Source: G963665975 sp963665975
GTDB taxonomy: Bacteria; Bacteroidota; Rhodothermia; Rhodothermales; Bin80
Assembly: GCA_963665975.1 (NCBI GenBank)
Contig: OY762508.1
Span: 2,232,001-2,296,000, forward strand
DNA: 64,000 bases
Reading direction: 5' to 3'
The translations under genes and the position numbers were made by a program. How positions within the stretch are numbered: the stretch's first letter is position 1; each line of letters opens with the position of its first letter. Below, one piece after another: positions 50,592-60,674 of this stretch. Under the pieces are notes generated by a model, which did no database searches, was not told the DNA's origin, and saw only the letters and a program-made list of their open reading frames with translations.

Positions 50592-52736
50592 CTAAATCGC
50601 ATCGATGATCTGTTGCGCGAGCGCATTTCCAGGATCGATTGTGCGCGCCTCTTTGGCGTATGCACGCGCTTCTTCGTAGTCTTCGTTGCGGAAGTGCGCC
50701 AGAGACAACTTCAGCAGGGCTTCCAGGAACGTGGGATCGACCTCTACGGCGCGTGTCAAAAATACAATGGCCCTGCCCAGATCATCCTGATCCAGATAAT
50801 AGGTCCCTAGGTTGCTAAGCGCGGTAGCGCTCTCGGGGGCGGCCTCGACGGCCCGCCTAAACTGTTGCCCGGCCTTGTCGAGTTCGTGCATGCTGGCATA
50901 TAACATGCCCAGGTTGCCCAATGCTCGCGGATGATCGGGGTCGAGTTCGAGGGCGCGCAACAAGGCACGCTCTGCGTTCTGGAACGCACCCTGCTGCAGA
51001 AAGGCTGTGCCCAGATTGTAATGAGCGATAGCGAGGCGCGGCATTTCTTCCGCCGCCATACTGTATTGCTGCGCGGCCTCGTCCAGGCGTCCACGAGTTT
51101 CCAGGAAACGGCCAAAGTTCAGGCGGATGTCGGCCCGGGCGGGCACATGCTCCAGAGCGCGCCGGTACAACTGTTCGGTTTCCTCCGGATTGCGGCCGGC
51201 GAGCTCGTAGGCCTGTGCCAATGCATTCAGACGCTCCGGGACATCCGGATTATGCAGTATGGCCTCGGCCAATGGCGGGATGGCTTCCTCTACGCGGCCA
51301 AGGCGCCAGTGGGTCAACCCCAACTGATATTCTGCCTGTCCGGTAGTATCGCTTGCTTCCGCCAGAGATTCCCTGATCAATTCGATGCCTTTCTCGAGGG
51401 CTAGCGTGTCGGACCGTTGCGTCCCCAGTACTATGTAGGAGCGCGCCAGATAACGCCGGCCGTCCATGCTCTCGCGGTCCTGTTCGAAGTAGGGTACGAG
51501 TGTGGGTGTGTCATGCGATGCGCGTGGCGCGGGCAGCTCTTCTGCGACGACACGGATCCAATGATCGGTGAACGAAGCATGCGGCACGTCTTCCGGCTCC
51601 ACGCGTGGCATGTGGCAGGATATACAGTTTCCGGTGTCCGTGTGCGGGCTGGCATCGGTAGTGAAAGTTATCGTGCCTGCTCCATGGCAGGACAGGCAGG
51701 CTTCGTTGAAATACTCAGGTCCCTTGTCCCTAAACCCCTCGTGTGGATTGTGGCAGGTAATACAGGTCAATGGGTTTGGCTCCTGCGCCGTGGCAAGAAA
51801 GCAGGCGCTGCGCTTCATTCGATCCGCGTGCGAAATAACATCGATAGCCCCGGGATCCATGGATACCTCTTCGTAAAACAGGGCGAGATGATCCTCCAGG
51901 CGCTGAGAGGGTCTAAAATCAAACGGGCCCCGCCCGTCCCGCAGAATCGACACCGTAGTGTGCAGGTGGCACTGTTCACAGACGTCCAGTTTCAGGTCCT
52001 CATCCAGATGCGCGGGGTTAACGATCGTGTAATCGACCTCGGAGGCAGGATCGGGACTGGAGAGGCGTTCCTCTACGTGCAGGCTGCCAGGTCCATGGCA
52101 ACGCTCGCACCCGATTCCCTCGGGTACGTCGATATACTTGCCTTCGACAAAGGGCACCGTCTCCGGATAGCTGTTGTGGCAAGCCATGCAGCGGTCCGGC
52201 ACTAGGCGGTCGAACCGTTTGTTGTGGAATTCGTAGCCCGGACTAAAGTCCCACCGTGCCTTTTGCGCATACCAGGTAAGTGGCAATTCGTACAGTCGCC
52301 CGCCGGACTCAGACAGGTAGGTGCGCGCCGCATGGCCGCTGCCGACAACGAAGTCCATGCGCCGAGGGAGCCGATGGGTTAGTTCGCCAGTTGAATCAAC
52401 GCGGTATTCTTCTTGCCAGAAGTCACCGCCTTGTTCATACACACGATAGTAGAAGCCGCTTTCTTCATGCCAGAGGGGAGGTGCGTCAAAATTCTCGACA
52501 GTGTTCTCTCGCGTTAGCCGATAATAGGACTGTGCCATACCGTGCTCCTGGAAGCCTCGCCAGATGTCTTCGTGGCAGTCGAAACATGCCGAAGACCCGA
52601 TATACTCCGCATTCACATTGCGAAATGCCGTGATATCACCTGGGGATTCCCTGTCTGGCAAGCGGTCTCGCGTCGGACTGCAGGCCACGACTGTAACCGC
52701 GAGTGCTAGGACGAGAGCACACCGGATGCGCGCCAT
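50592..52736 (-). CDS. Heptaheme c-type cytochrome fused to TPR repeats, lipoprotein (copy B)
   Basis: A 714-residue lipoprotein (VTVVAC, Cys19). Seven CXXCH sites occur in the same order and context as in copy A: CFDCH, CMACH, CERCH, CEQCH, CITCH, CLSCH, CISCH. Matching segments such as LTWYAQ...WDFSPGYEF against MTWYAQ...WDLPPGFQD show clear paralogy. The C-terminus holds about eight TPR units, more than copy A (YQLGLTHWRLGRVEEAIPPL, AIAHYNLGTAFLQQGAFQNA, ALGNLGMLYASMHELDKAGQ). The ATG at 52736 is chosen for its lipoprotein signal; the long upstream frame is not credible. It is divergent from ggt. Confidence 0.87.
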   Translation of the reverse strand: MARIRCALVLALAVTVVACSPTRDRLPDRESPGDITAFRNVNAEYIGSSACFDCHEDIWRGFQEHGMAQSYYRLTRENTVENFDAPPLWHEESGFYYRVYEQGGDFWQEEYRVDSTGELTHRLPRRMDFVVGSGHAARTYLSESGGRLYELPLTWYAQKARWDFSPGYEFHNKRFDRLVPDRCMACHNSYPETVPFVEGKYIDVPEGIGCERCHGPGSLHVEERLSSPDPASEVDYTIVNPAHLDEDLKLDVCEQCHLHTTVSILRDGRGPFDFRPSQRLEDHLALFYEEVSMDPGAIDVISHADRMKRSACFLATAQEPNPLTCITCHNPHEGFRDKGPEYFNEACLSCHGAGTITFTTDASPHTDTGNCISCHMPRVEPEDVPHASFTDHWIRVVAEELPAPRASHDTPTLVPYFEQDRESMDGRRYLARSYIVLGTQRSDTLALEKGIELIRESLAEASDTTGQAEYQLGLTHWRLGRVEEAIPPLAEAILHNPDVPERLNALAQAYELAGRNPEETEQLYRRALEHVPARADIRLNFGRFLETRGRLDEAAQQYSMAAEEMPRLAIAHYNLGTAFLQQGAFQNAERALLRALELDPDHPRALGNLGMLYASMHELDKAGQQFRRAVEAAPESATALSNLGTYYLDQDDLGRAIVFLTRAVEVDPTFLEALLKLSLAHFRNEDYEEARAYAKEARTIDPGNALAQQIIDAI

Positions 52737-52877
52737 GGTATTGAGGGAGAAAAGCGGCAAGATCGCCCCGTTGTCAACGGCCTTGAAGGTGATTGCGTGT
52801 ACGCACAGCCGGTTAGGAGCTCCTTGAGACTCTCGCACGTTGGGACTACCTTCCGTCATCCTGATTCCAATAAGATC

Positions 52878-54575
52878 ATGAAAAGATTCCTCGCATTCAT
52901 ATGCCTGTCGTGTTTTGCGCTGCCATCCGCGGCCCAGAGTGGGCGCATTCCGGTTGCTGCTGAGAGCGGAATGGTTGTGAGCAGTCACCACATCGCCTCG
53001 GAAGTTGGCAACCGCATTTTGCAGCGGGGCGGCAACGCGGTGGATGCGGCTGTTGGCACGGCGTTCGCCCTTGCGGTGACGCTCCCGTCTGCCGGCAATA
53101 TCGGGGGTGGCGGGTTCCTTGTCTATCACGGGGCGGACGGCCATGTTACTTCATTCAACTTCCGGGAAAAGGCGCCGCTTGCGGCAACACCCACCATGTT
53201 CCTCGGTGAGAATGGCGAGATTCGAGATAATAGTAACCATGAAGGCCCTTTGTCGGTGGGTGTTCCGGGGACCGTGGCAGGTCTCTTTCTGGCGCATCAG
53301 CGACTGGGAAGGCTGCAGTGGAGCGAGCTCGTGGAGCCAGCTATCGCCCTCGCCCAGGAGGGGTTCCCTTCTTCACGGGACATGCAGGGGATCCAGCGGC
53401 ACATCAGTCAGCTCACCGATTCGATGTATTCAGCTACGCGGGAGGCTTTTCTCAAGGACGGACACACGCCGTATGCTCCCGGTGAAACCTGGCGCCAGCC
53501 AGACTTTGCTGAGTCTCTTCGTCGGATACGTGACGATGGTCACGACGGCTTCTACCATGGCAAGACGGCGCAACTGTTGGCCGCATTCGTCCAGAGGCAC
53601 GGTGGCCTGATCACGGAGGAGGATCTGGCGCGGTATGCGGCTGTCGAGCAACGACTGATCCACGGCGTCTACCGTGGCTTTGACGTATACGCGATGGCTC
53701 CGCCGAGCAGCGGTGGCGTGGCGCTAATCGAAATGCTCAATATCCTCGAGGGCTTTGACCTCGCAGGGATGGGCCATAATTCGGCACAATACCTCCATGT
53801 GCTGACCGAGGCCATGCGACGAGCGTATGCGGATCGCGCAGAGCACGTGGGAGATCCGGCGTTCAATCCCGACATGCCGGTCCCGCGTCTAACGTCCAAG
53901 GCGTACGCGGAGGAACTGCGGGCTTCCATTGATCTCACCCGCGCCTCGGAGAGTGATTCGTCAGATTTTGCCCGCGTGTACGTGACCGCTGAGAGCGAGG
54001 AAACCACGCACTTTTCCGTCGTGGACGGGGAAGGAAACGCGGTATCATTGACCTACACGCTTGAGTACAGCTACGGCTCACGACTGGTTGCTGACGGAAC
54101 CGGCTTTCTCTTAAACAACGAGATGGGAGACTTTAATCCGGTGCCAGGACGCACGGATACGCGCGGCCTAATAGGCACGCCCCCCAACCGTGTTGCTCCC
54201 GAGAAGAGAATGCTCTCCAGCATGACGCCCACCATTGTAGCGAAAGATGGTAAACCCTTCCTCATAGCAGGAAGCCCCGGGGGGCGCACCATTATCAATA
54301 CCGTGCTGCAGATAATCCTCAATGTGGTCGATCACGGCATGAACGTCGGGCAGGCCGTCGAGGCGGCGCGCATCCATCACCAGTGGCTGCCGGACGTGAC
54401 GAGTTTCGAAAGATTCGGAATTTCAGTGGATACGCGGCGGCTCTACGAGGAGCTCGGCCACTCCGTCCGATTCCGGGGAACACAGGGCCGCGCCCACTGC
54501 ATTCTTATCGAGGACGGTCTGCTGTACGGCGCCGCGGACTCGCGGAGCTACGAAGGCCGCGCCGTAGGACATTAG
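52878..54575 (+). CDS. ggt: Gamma-glutamyltransferase
   Basis: GGT cleaves gamma-glutamyl bonds of glutathione and related peptides in the periplasm, after cutting itself into two chains. The 565-residue precursor has a signal peptide (CLSCFALPSAAQ), GMVVSSHHIASEVGNRILQRGGNAVDAAVG and TLPSAGNIGGGGFLVY in the large subunit, and the self-cleavage site before Thr376 in EETTHFSVVDGEGNAVSLTY. SSMTPTIV and GSPGGRTIINTVLQ are later substrate motifs. The ATG at 52878 yields a proper signal. The gene overlaps the convergent BNR-repeat gene by 4 nt. It has hyuA/hyuB, possible 5-oxoproline genes, 4 kb away. Confidence 0.95.
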   Translation: MKRFLAFICLSCFALPSAAQSGRIPVAAESGMVVSSHHIASEVGNRILQRGGNAVDAAVGTAFALAVTLPSAGNIGGGGFLVYHGADGHVTSFNFREKAPLAATPTMFLGENGEIRDNSNHEGPLSVGVPGTVAGLFLAHQRLGRLQWSELVEPAIALAQEGFPSSRDMQGIQRHISQLTDSMYSATREAFLKDGHTPYAPGETWRQPDFAESLRRIRDDGHDGFYHGKTAQLLAAFVQRHGGLITEEDLARYAAVEQRLIHGVYRGFDVYAMAPPSSGGVALIEMLNILEGFDLAGMGHNSAQYLHVLTEAMRRAYADRAEHVGDPAFNPDMPVPRLTSKAYAEELRASIDLTRASESDSSDFARVYVTAESEETTHFSVVDGEGNAVSLTYTLEYSYGSRLVADGTGFLLNNEMGDFNPVPGRTDTRGLIGTPPNRVAPEKRMLSSMTPTIVAKDGKPFLIAGSPGGRTIINTVLQIILNVVDHGMNVGQAVEAARIHHQWLPDVTSFERFGISVDTRRLYEELGHSVRFRGTQGRAHCILIEDGLLYGAADSRSYEGRAVGH

Positions 54576-57500
54576 GAGGACCCGGCATCTTCCTCCAGCA
54601 AGATCGCCGGCACCTCAGCCTCGCGAATCATGTGATTCAATGCTGGCAGGTCTGTGTCCAGGATTCTGCGGAGTGCTGCGAGTTCTGCGTCTATTCGCCG
54701 CGTTATGTCGTCTCGCACGTCGACAGCCTGTTCGGTGGGCCGGTAATTGCCAATGGCCGCGTAGCGCGCGACGCCTGCCAGCTTGTTGTTCAGGCGAATC
54801 GGGAAATTGAGCGGGTCCTGACGGCTCTGATTCCTGGTCTGATAGAGAGCTTCCTCTATCCGGGTGATCTTGTCTACAAGGGCATTGCCAGCCTCCGCAA
54901 TGGCTGGTTTATCCGTGTGCGCATCCGGGAGCCGGGCAATGATTTCCTTTACCTGACCACGCACGGTGCGAATGCGCTTGATTGCCTCGTGGGTTTCGGT
55001 GAGCTTGTCTCGAATGCCCAGCAGAAACTCAAATTGCGCTTCAAGATCCTCCTGCGTGGCAGTAGAACGCGGATCGTTCCTGATCTCGAAGGCTGCATCG
55101 ATAGAATCGCCACCGGCAACAAGGCGTGCGACATACGTGCCGGGGGCTGCGGTGGGCCCGCTCACGGAGCCAGCCCACATGATCAGACCATCGAATGAGG
55201 CAGCGTCTTCGTACCGCATGTTCCAGGTAAACGAATTCATGCCCGCACGCAAGCCAATTTCATCGTCTGCGGGCGTGAACGTCTTGACAACATCCCCGTC
55301 CGGCTCCAGTATGCGCAGCATGACGGTGTTGCTATCCGGGGCACTCTTGAAAAAATACCGCACGGTTACGCTCCCGCCCCCTCGGATGCGGTAGGCGGGA
55401 CTGGCGTCAAAGAGCCAGATATCGCTCGTGACTACGGCGTCTGTCAGTTGGTGGAGGGGTGTCACGTCGTCCATGACCCAGAAGCTTCGCCCCTGTGTTG
55501 CCACAACCAGATCGTCCTCTTTCCATGCCAGATCGGTAATCGGAACGATTGGCAGATTACGCTGAAAACCCGTCCAGCTTGCGCCATCGTCGAACGAGAT
55601 ATACATCCCCGACTCAGTTCCCGCATATAGAAGTCCGGGACGCTTGGGATCAGGCTGGATGGCCCGCGTAAAGTGGAGATCGTCGATGCCGGAGGTGATT
55701 CTTGTCCACGACTGGCCGTAATCCGTAGTCTTGTACAGGTACGGGCTGAAGTCGTCCAACTTGTAGCGGGTGCCCGCCATATAGGCGCCGCCTGACTCGA
55801 AGGGGCTGGCCACGATGTCATTGATCATCATCCACTCAGGCATGTCCTCCGGCGTAATGTCCGTCCAGTCCTGACCACCATTGTGCGTGATGTGCACGAG
55901 GCCGTCGTCCGAGCCCGTCCAGAGTACGTTCGCGTCGTGGGTGCCTTCGGCAACGGTGAATATGGTCGCGTAGTATTCCACGCCCGTATTGTCCTTTGTG
56001 ATCGGTCCGCCGCTAGGTCCGAGTTTCGAGGAGTCGGCCCGCGTGAGGTCCGGGCTGATCATCTCCCAGGACTGTCCTTCGGTCGTACTGCGAAACAGGT
56101 GGTTGCCGGCGGTATACAGCACATCAGGGTTGTGCTGTGAAAACAGGATGGGAAAATTCCACTGAAACCGATACTTCATCCCTTCGGCGCCATGCCCCAT
56201 CGGATTATCGGGATACACGTTGACGGCCCGTCGCACCCCCGTTGTGTGGTCGACACGCGTGAGATATCCGCCATACGAGCCGCCGTAGACGATGTCAGGG
56301 TTGTCCGGCTTGGGCGCCAGCCATCCACTTTCGCCGCCCGCGGTCGGCTCCCAGTCGCGCTCGTTGCTCCCGTTGGACGTATGCAAGATGCGGACCGTGG
56401 AATTATCCTGCTGTGCGCCCAGAATGCGGTACGGAAAGTGGTTGTCGGTCGTGACGCGATAGAATTGGGCCGTAGGCTGGTTATAGTACGTGGTCCAGGT
56501 CTCGCCTCCGTCCATACTAACCTGTGCACCGCCATCATCGCCGATGATGAGGTGGTTGCGATCGGCGGGGTCGATCCACAGGTCGTGGTGGTCTCCGTGC
56601 GGAGTGGCGATGCTCTCATAGGTCTTGCCGCCGTCTTTGGATCGCCAGAACTGAACGTTGAGGACATAGACCATATCCGCGCTTTCTACGTCGGCATAGA
56701 TGCGGGTATAGTACCAGGCCCGTTGCCGTAGATTGCGATCTTTGTTGATACGTGTCCACGAGGCCCCTCCGTCCTCCGACCGAAATACGCCACCCTCGGC
56801 AGCTTCGATTATCACCCACACGCGATCCGGGTTGACAGGAGATATCGTAACACCGCTAATGCCGAGAGTGCCACTCGGAAGGCCATTGTCGGTGCCGGTG
56901 ATCTCGGTCCACGAGTCGCCCCCGTCGGTGGACTTCCAGATTCCGGAGCCGGCGCCGCCGCTCTCCAGGCTGTAAGGCGTACGAATGACACGCCACGCGC
57001 TTGCATACAGAATGCGCGCGTTCGTTGGATCCATCGCCAGGTCCACGAAGCCTACTTCGTCGTTGATGTAGAGAATCTTCTCCCACGTAAGCCCGCCATC
57101 GGTGGTGCGAAAGATTCCTCGTTCTTCGTTGGGTCCGGAAAGGTGTCCGAGCACGGCGGCATAGACCAGGTCAGGATTCTTCGGATGAATGCGGATGCGT
57201 GGGATGCGGTGGGAGTCCTCCAGCCCGATGGCTTCCCAGGATTTTCCGGCGTCAAGGGACTTGAACATTCCGTAGCCGTGCGATACGTTGCCTCGGACGG
57301 TCTTTTCACCACCACCGGCGTAGATCACGTTCGGATCCCATTCACTGACCGCCACGGCGCCAATGGAGCCGCCGAAATAGCCGTCCGATATATTCTGCCA
57401 GGAATCGCCGCCCGTTTCAGATTTCCACACGCCGCCGCCGGTGCTGCCGAAATAGGCCTTCATCGGCTGTCCGGGCACACCGGTGACGGCGGCCGAGCGC

Positions 57501-57649
57501 CCACCCCGATAGGGGCCAATACTGCGGAAGGTGAGTGCGCTGACTAGCGACGTATCATACTGGACGGTCTGAGCAAAAAGATCCGGCGCGCCTGAGATGA
57601 GCAGTACCAGGCACGCAACAGTGACGCGGAGTGAGTGGTTCAATGACAT
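54572..57649 (-). CDS. Large secreted BNR/VPS10-like beta-propeller protein
   Basis: A 1025-residue exported protein (signal MSLNHSLRVTVACLVLLISG onward, cleaved near LFAQ). The chain is packed with Asp-box (BNR) repeats of the type SxDxGxTW: KSETGGDSWQNI, KSLDAGKSWEAI, RTTDGGLTWEKI, KSTDGGDSWTEI, RSEDGGASWTRI, RSKDGGKTYESI, VSMDGGETWTTY, RSTTEGQSWEMI and more. These form one or two large propellers like sortilin VPS10 or xyloglucanase domains. A C-terminal helical domain follows after about residue 880. Related proteins are annotated as glycosyl hydrolases, but no catalytic pair is certain here. It may bind or trim extracellular polymers. Confidence 0.88.
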   Translation of the reverse strand: MSLNHSLRVTVACLVLLISGAPDLFAQTVQYDTSLVSALTFRSIGPYRGGRSAAVTGVPGQPMKAYFGSTGGGVWKSETGGDSWQNISDGYFGGSIGAVAVSEWDPNVIYAGGGEKTVRGNVSHGYGMFKSLDAGKSWEAIGLEDSHRIPRIRIHPKNPDLVYAAVLGHLSGPNEERGIFRTTDGGLTWEKILYINDEVGFVDLAMDPTNARILYASAWRVIRTPYSLESGGAGSGIWKSTDGGDSWTEITGTDNGLPSGTLGISGVTISPVNPDRVWVIIEAAEGGVFRSEDGGASWTRINKDRNLRQRAWYYTRIYADVESADMVYVLNVQFWRSKDGGKTYESIATPHGDHHDLWIDPADRNHLIIGDDGGAQVSMDGGETWTTYYNQPTAQFYRVTTDNHFPYRILGAQQDNSTVRILHTSNGSNERDWEPTAGGESGWLAPKPDNPDIVYGGSYGGYLTRVDHTTGVRRAVNVYPDNPMGHGAEGMKYRFQWNFPILFSQHNPDVLYTAGNHLFRSTTEGQSWEMISPDLTRADSSKLGPSGGPITKDNTGVEYYATIFTVAEGTHDANVLWTGSDDGLVHITHNGGQDWTDITPEDMPEWMMINDIVASPFESGGAYMAGTRYKLDDFSPYLYKTTDYGQSWTRITSGIDDLHFTRAIQPDPKRPGLLYAGTESGMYISFDDGASWTGFQRNLPIVPITDLAWKEDDLVVATQGRSFWVMDDVTPLHQLTDAVVTSDIWLFDASPAYRIRGGGSVTVRYFFKSAPDSNTVMLRILEPDGDVVKTFTPADDEIGLRAGMNSFTWNMRYEDAASFDGLIMWAGSVSGPTAAPGTYVARLVAGGDSIDAAFEIRNDPRSTATQEDLEAQFEFLLGIRDKLTETHEAIKRIRTVRGQVKEIIARLPDAHTDKPAIAEAGNALVDKITRIEEALYQTRNQSRQDPLNFPIRLNNKLAGVARYAAIGNYRPTEQAVDVRDDITRRIDAELAALRRILDTDLPALNHMIREAEVPAILLEEDAGSS

Positions 57650-57802
57650 ATGGGAGTCGCAATTGCGTAGGGTGGGGTAAAGAACGATGATACTTAATAC
57701 CGCACTCATAGGTTACCGTTGCCTTCATTGCCTCCTCGGACTTGCCCAAGCGCAGGATGGGGTCTATGTTGCCAGACGTCTACGCAAACTTGTATCAAGC
57801 AC

Positions 57803-58555
57803 ATGATCGTTCACACGGAAGCCGTCGTGCTGCGCGGCATGGCATTTCGGGAGTCAAGTCGCATTGTGACACTGTTCACGAAAAAGAAGGGCAAGATATC
57901 TGTGCTTGCCAAGGGAGCGCGGCGCATGAAGAGCCAATTCGGGTCTACGCTTCAGCCCATGTCACACGTCCAGGCGGTGTACTATTACCGGCCTTCCCGC
58001 ACCTTGCAGGTGCTCAGCGAATGCTCACATGTAAGACCGAATCATCGCATCAGCAGTAGCATTGAAAAATTGAATGTAGGATTGCGCGTGGTGGAACTCA
58101 TGCAGGCCCTGCTGCAGGAGGAGGAGCCTGATCCGCAGCTATTTCGTTTGTTGGTCAATGTTCTCACGCATCTGGACGGGGCAGAGCAGAATGCGGAGCA
58201 TCTCCTTTATGGATTCCAGATGCATTTGGCGGCGGGTCTTGGGTTTGCTCCGGATTTTGACAGTGGCCTCGTGGACCGACTGGACGAAGGCGGTGGACTT
58301 CTGACACTGGATACAGGGACCATTCTCCCCGCTGGGGTAGAGGCTGCGCCCGCGCGTCCGGCGTCACGTGCAGCCTTGCAAGCGTTTGCCTTTTTCGCAC
58401 GGTCGGCATTGGACGCCGTCACGCAGGTGTGCCTGCCTGCCGCCGTGGCTCGCGAACTGAGCAGTCTGATCGAAGTCTACATGCGCTTCCATGTCGAAGA
58501 AGCCTATCCGGTGCGCAGCGAGGCAGTCTTTCGGCAAATGAAGAAGCGGATCTAG
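57803..58555 (+). CDS. recO: DNA repair protein RecO
   Basis: RecO works with RecF and RecR to load RecA on SSB-coated single-stranded DNA. The 250-residue product has the N-terminal OB fold (MIVHTEAVVLRGMAFRESSR, VTLFTKKKGKISVLAKGARR) and a helical C-terminal domain (VELMQALLQEEEPDPQLFRL, MHLAAGLGFAPDFDSG). The zinc-binding Cys cluster of some RecO proteins is absent. The ATG at 57803 matches family starts. It is divergent from the BNR-repeat gene. Confidence 0.92.
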   Translation: MIVHTEAVVLRGMAFRESSRIVTLFTKKKGKISVLAKGARRMKSQFGSTLQPMSHVQAVYYYRPSRTLQVLSECSHVRPNHRISSSIEKLNVGLRVVELMQALLQEEEPDPQLFRLLVNVLTHLDGAEQNAEHLLYGFQMHLAAGLGFAPDFDSGLVDRLDEGGGLLTLDTGTILPAGVEAAPARPASRAALQAFAFFARSALDAVTQVCLPAAVARELSSLIEVYMRFHVEEAYPVRSEAVFRQMKKRI

Positions 58556-58631
58556 CGCTGGAACGCTGACAGAGCCTTCCTGTTGACATGGTCGCCGCGA
58601 CTGCGCGGAACTTGTGACTGAAGCTTCCTAT

Positions 58632-60668
58632 ATGGCCGATCACCCTGCAATCAAGCAACTCGTCGGCATAGATGTTGGCGGGACGTTCACCGATTTTGTT
58701 TTTCTGGCGGGTGACCGGCTGGAAGTATTGAAGGTGGCCACTACCCCAGAGGATCAGAGTCGGGCAATAGTGGCGGGTCTCCGCACCCTGGACGTGGCGG
58801 ACACGGCCACGGTAGTGCATGGGACGACGACGGCGACCAATGCGCTCCTGGAGCGTCGGGGGGCCCGGACCGCGCTGCTTGCTACACGAGGTTTTGCGGA
58901 CACGCTTGCCATTGGTCGACAGGACCGCCCTGAACTCTACAGCCTTTCGCAACAACGCGCTCCGACTCTTGTGCCAAGAAGCCGGCGATTTGAGATTGTC
59001 GAACGCCTTGGCGCGGATGGAGCGGTGCTTTCTGCCTTGGACGAGAGCGCCCTTGCCGCTATCGCCGATACGCTGGAGTCTGATGATGTCGAGAGCCTCG
59101 CGGTCGTTTTTCTGTTTTCGTTTCTGAATCCCGAGCATGAGCGCCGCGCAGCATCCGTACTCCGCAGCAGATTGCCACAGCTATCGCTCTCGTTGAGCGT
59201 CGACATACTCCCGGAATACCGCGAATATGAGCGTACGGCGACGACCGTGATTAACGCGTATGTCCAGCCCCTTGTCGGCAGCTATCTGAATATGCTCGGG
59301 GCGGCGCTCAAACGACGCCGGGTGTGGGTGATGCAGTCCAATGGCGGCACCATAGGGATTGCTCAGGCATCTGTCCATGCTGCCCGGCTGGTGCTTAGCG
59401 GGCCTGCCGGAGGTGTGGTGGGCGCTTTCGAGTTGGCGCGACGGGCTATGCAAGTCGACGCGCCTCGCCTGTTGACCTTTGATATGGGTGGTACGAGTAC
59501 GGATGTCGCGTTGTGCCCGGGAGAGATTCCTCAGACCACCGAGAGCATGGTCGCGGATCTGCCGCTACGGCTACCCTCCACACAGATCCACACGGTAGGG
59601 GCCGGCGGGGGGAGCCTGGCTCGCATGGATGCCGGAGGTATCCTGCGCGTCGGACCGCAGAGCGCCGGGGCAGATCCAGGTCCCGCATGCTACGGGAAGG
59701 GTGGCGAGGATGTGACCGTTACGGATGCCAATCTGGTGCTGGGAAGGCTGGATGCACGATATTTTCTTGGAGGCACGGGGTCGAAGGCACTGGACGCCGA
59801 TGCAGCACACCGAGCACTGGAGCGTCTTGGCGCTGGACTGGGCATGGGGCCGGAAGAGGCGGCGCTCGGTGTTATTCGCGTGGTCAACGCGTCCATGGAG
59901 CGGGCTCTCCGCCGCGTGTCGGTAGAACGCGGCTATGATCCACGCGGTTACGTGTTGGCGCCGTTTGGTGGCGCAGGGCCCCTACATGCCTGTGATCTCG
60001 CAGAGGCGCTCGGCATCCGGCGTATTATGGCGCCACCCCATCCTGGGGTGTTAAGCGCGCTCGGCCTGTTACTCGCCGATATCGTTTGTGACCGCTCACA
60101 TACTGTGCTGACACCGCTGGACAGGCTAGTGGAGAACCCCTCCCTGTTGCATGCGGAGCTTCAGGCTCTGACAGAAAGCATCAACGCAGTGTTACAGCAT
60201 GAAGGAGCGGTCCCGGTGATGGAAGCCTTCTTGGATATTCGCTACACGGGGCAGAGTTACGAATTGGAGATCCCTCTCGCCTTGCCGGCTGTGACCGAGC
60301 ACATCGCGCAGGTGGCAGAGAAGTTCCATGGATTACACGAGCAGCGATATGGATACGCCACGCGGGATCGCGCCCTCGAAGCCGTTACGCTGCGTCTCCG
60401 GGGTCGCATACCGGGAGCGCGGCCATCGCTTGCTCCAGAGCCGGCCTCCTCATCGCACGTAGCGGAGGCGAGTCTGGGTGCTAAACCCGTCTGTTTCGGT
60501 GCGGAAGGCCCGGTAGAAACGGCCTGCTACGACCGCTCGCGCCTGCGGCACGGCCACTTGTTGCACGGCCCGGCTGTTGTCTACCAGTACGATGCCACGG
60601 TGGTTGTCTCCCCAGGGTGGCGCCTCCGGGTAGATGCGTGGCGCAATGCGTGGATAGAACGGGACTGA
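58632..60668 (+). CDS. hyuA: Hydantoinase/oxoprolinase subunit A
   Basis: A 678-residue ATP-dependent subunit of the HyuA family, which hydrolyses 5-oxoproline or N-substituted hydantoins together with HyuB. The actin-like ATPase signatures are VGIDVGGTFTDFVFLAGD at the start, VVHGTTTATNALLERRGART, LTFDMGGTSTDVALCPGEIP in the middle, and VGAGGGSLARMDAGGILRVG, GPACYGKGGEDVTVTDANLV. The C-terminal region shows YVLAPFGGAGPLHACDLAEA. The ATG at 58632 is chosen; a GTG at 58614 is also possible. hyuB follows after 6 nt. Confidence 0.92.
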   Translation: MADHPAIKQLVGIDVGGTFTDFVFLAGDRLEVLKVATTPEDQSRAIVAGLRTLDVADTATVVHGTTTATNALLERRGARTALLATRGFADTLAIGRQDRPELYSLSQQRAPTLVPRSRRFEIVERLGADGAVLSALDESALAAIADTLESDDVESLAVVFLFSFLNPEHERRAASVLRSRLPQLSLSLSVDILPEYREYERTATTVINAYVQPLVGSYLNMLGAALKRRRVWVMQSNGGTIGIAQASVHAARLVLSGPAGGVVGAFELARRAMQVDAPRLLTFDMGGTSTDVALCPGEIPQTTESMVADLPLRLPSTQIHTVGAGGGSLARMDAGGILRVGPQSAGADPGPACYGKGGEDVTVTDANLVLGRLDARYFLGGTGSKALDADAAHRALERLGAGLGMGPEEAALGVIRVVNASMERALRRVSVERGYDPRGYVLAPFGGAGPLHACDLAEALGIRRIMAPPHPGVLSALGLLLADIVCDRSHTVLTPLDRLVENPSLLHAELQALTESINAVLQHEGAVPVMEAFLDIRYTGQSYELEIPLALPAVTEHIAQVAEKFHGLHEQRYGYATRDRALEAVTLRLRGRIPGARPSLAPEPASSSHVAEASLGAKPVCFGAEGPVETACYDRSRLRHGHLLHGPAVVYQYDATVVVSPGWRLRVDAWRNAWIERD

Positions 60669-60674
60669 GTCGCC

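Noticed and set aside
51417..52205. 262-codon plus-strand frame inside the heptaheme cytochrome gene
   Set aside because: It is antisense to a gene with seven CXXCH sites and TPR repeats; it has no supporting features.
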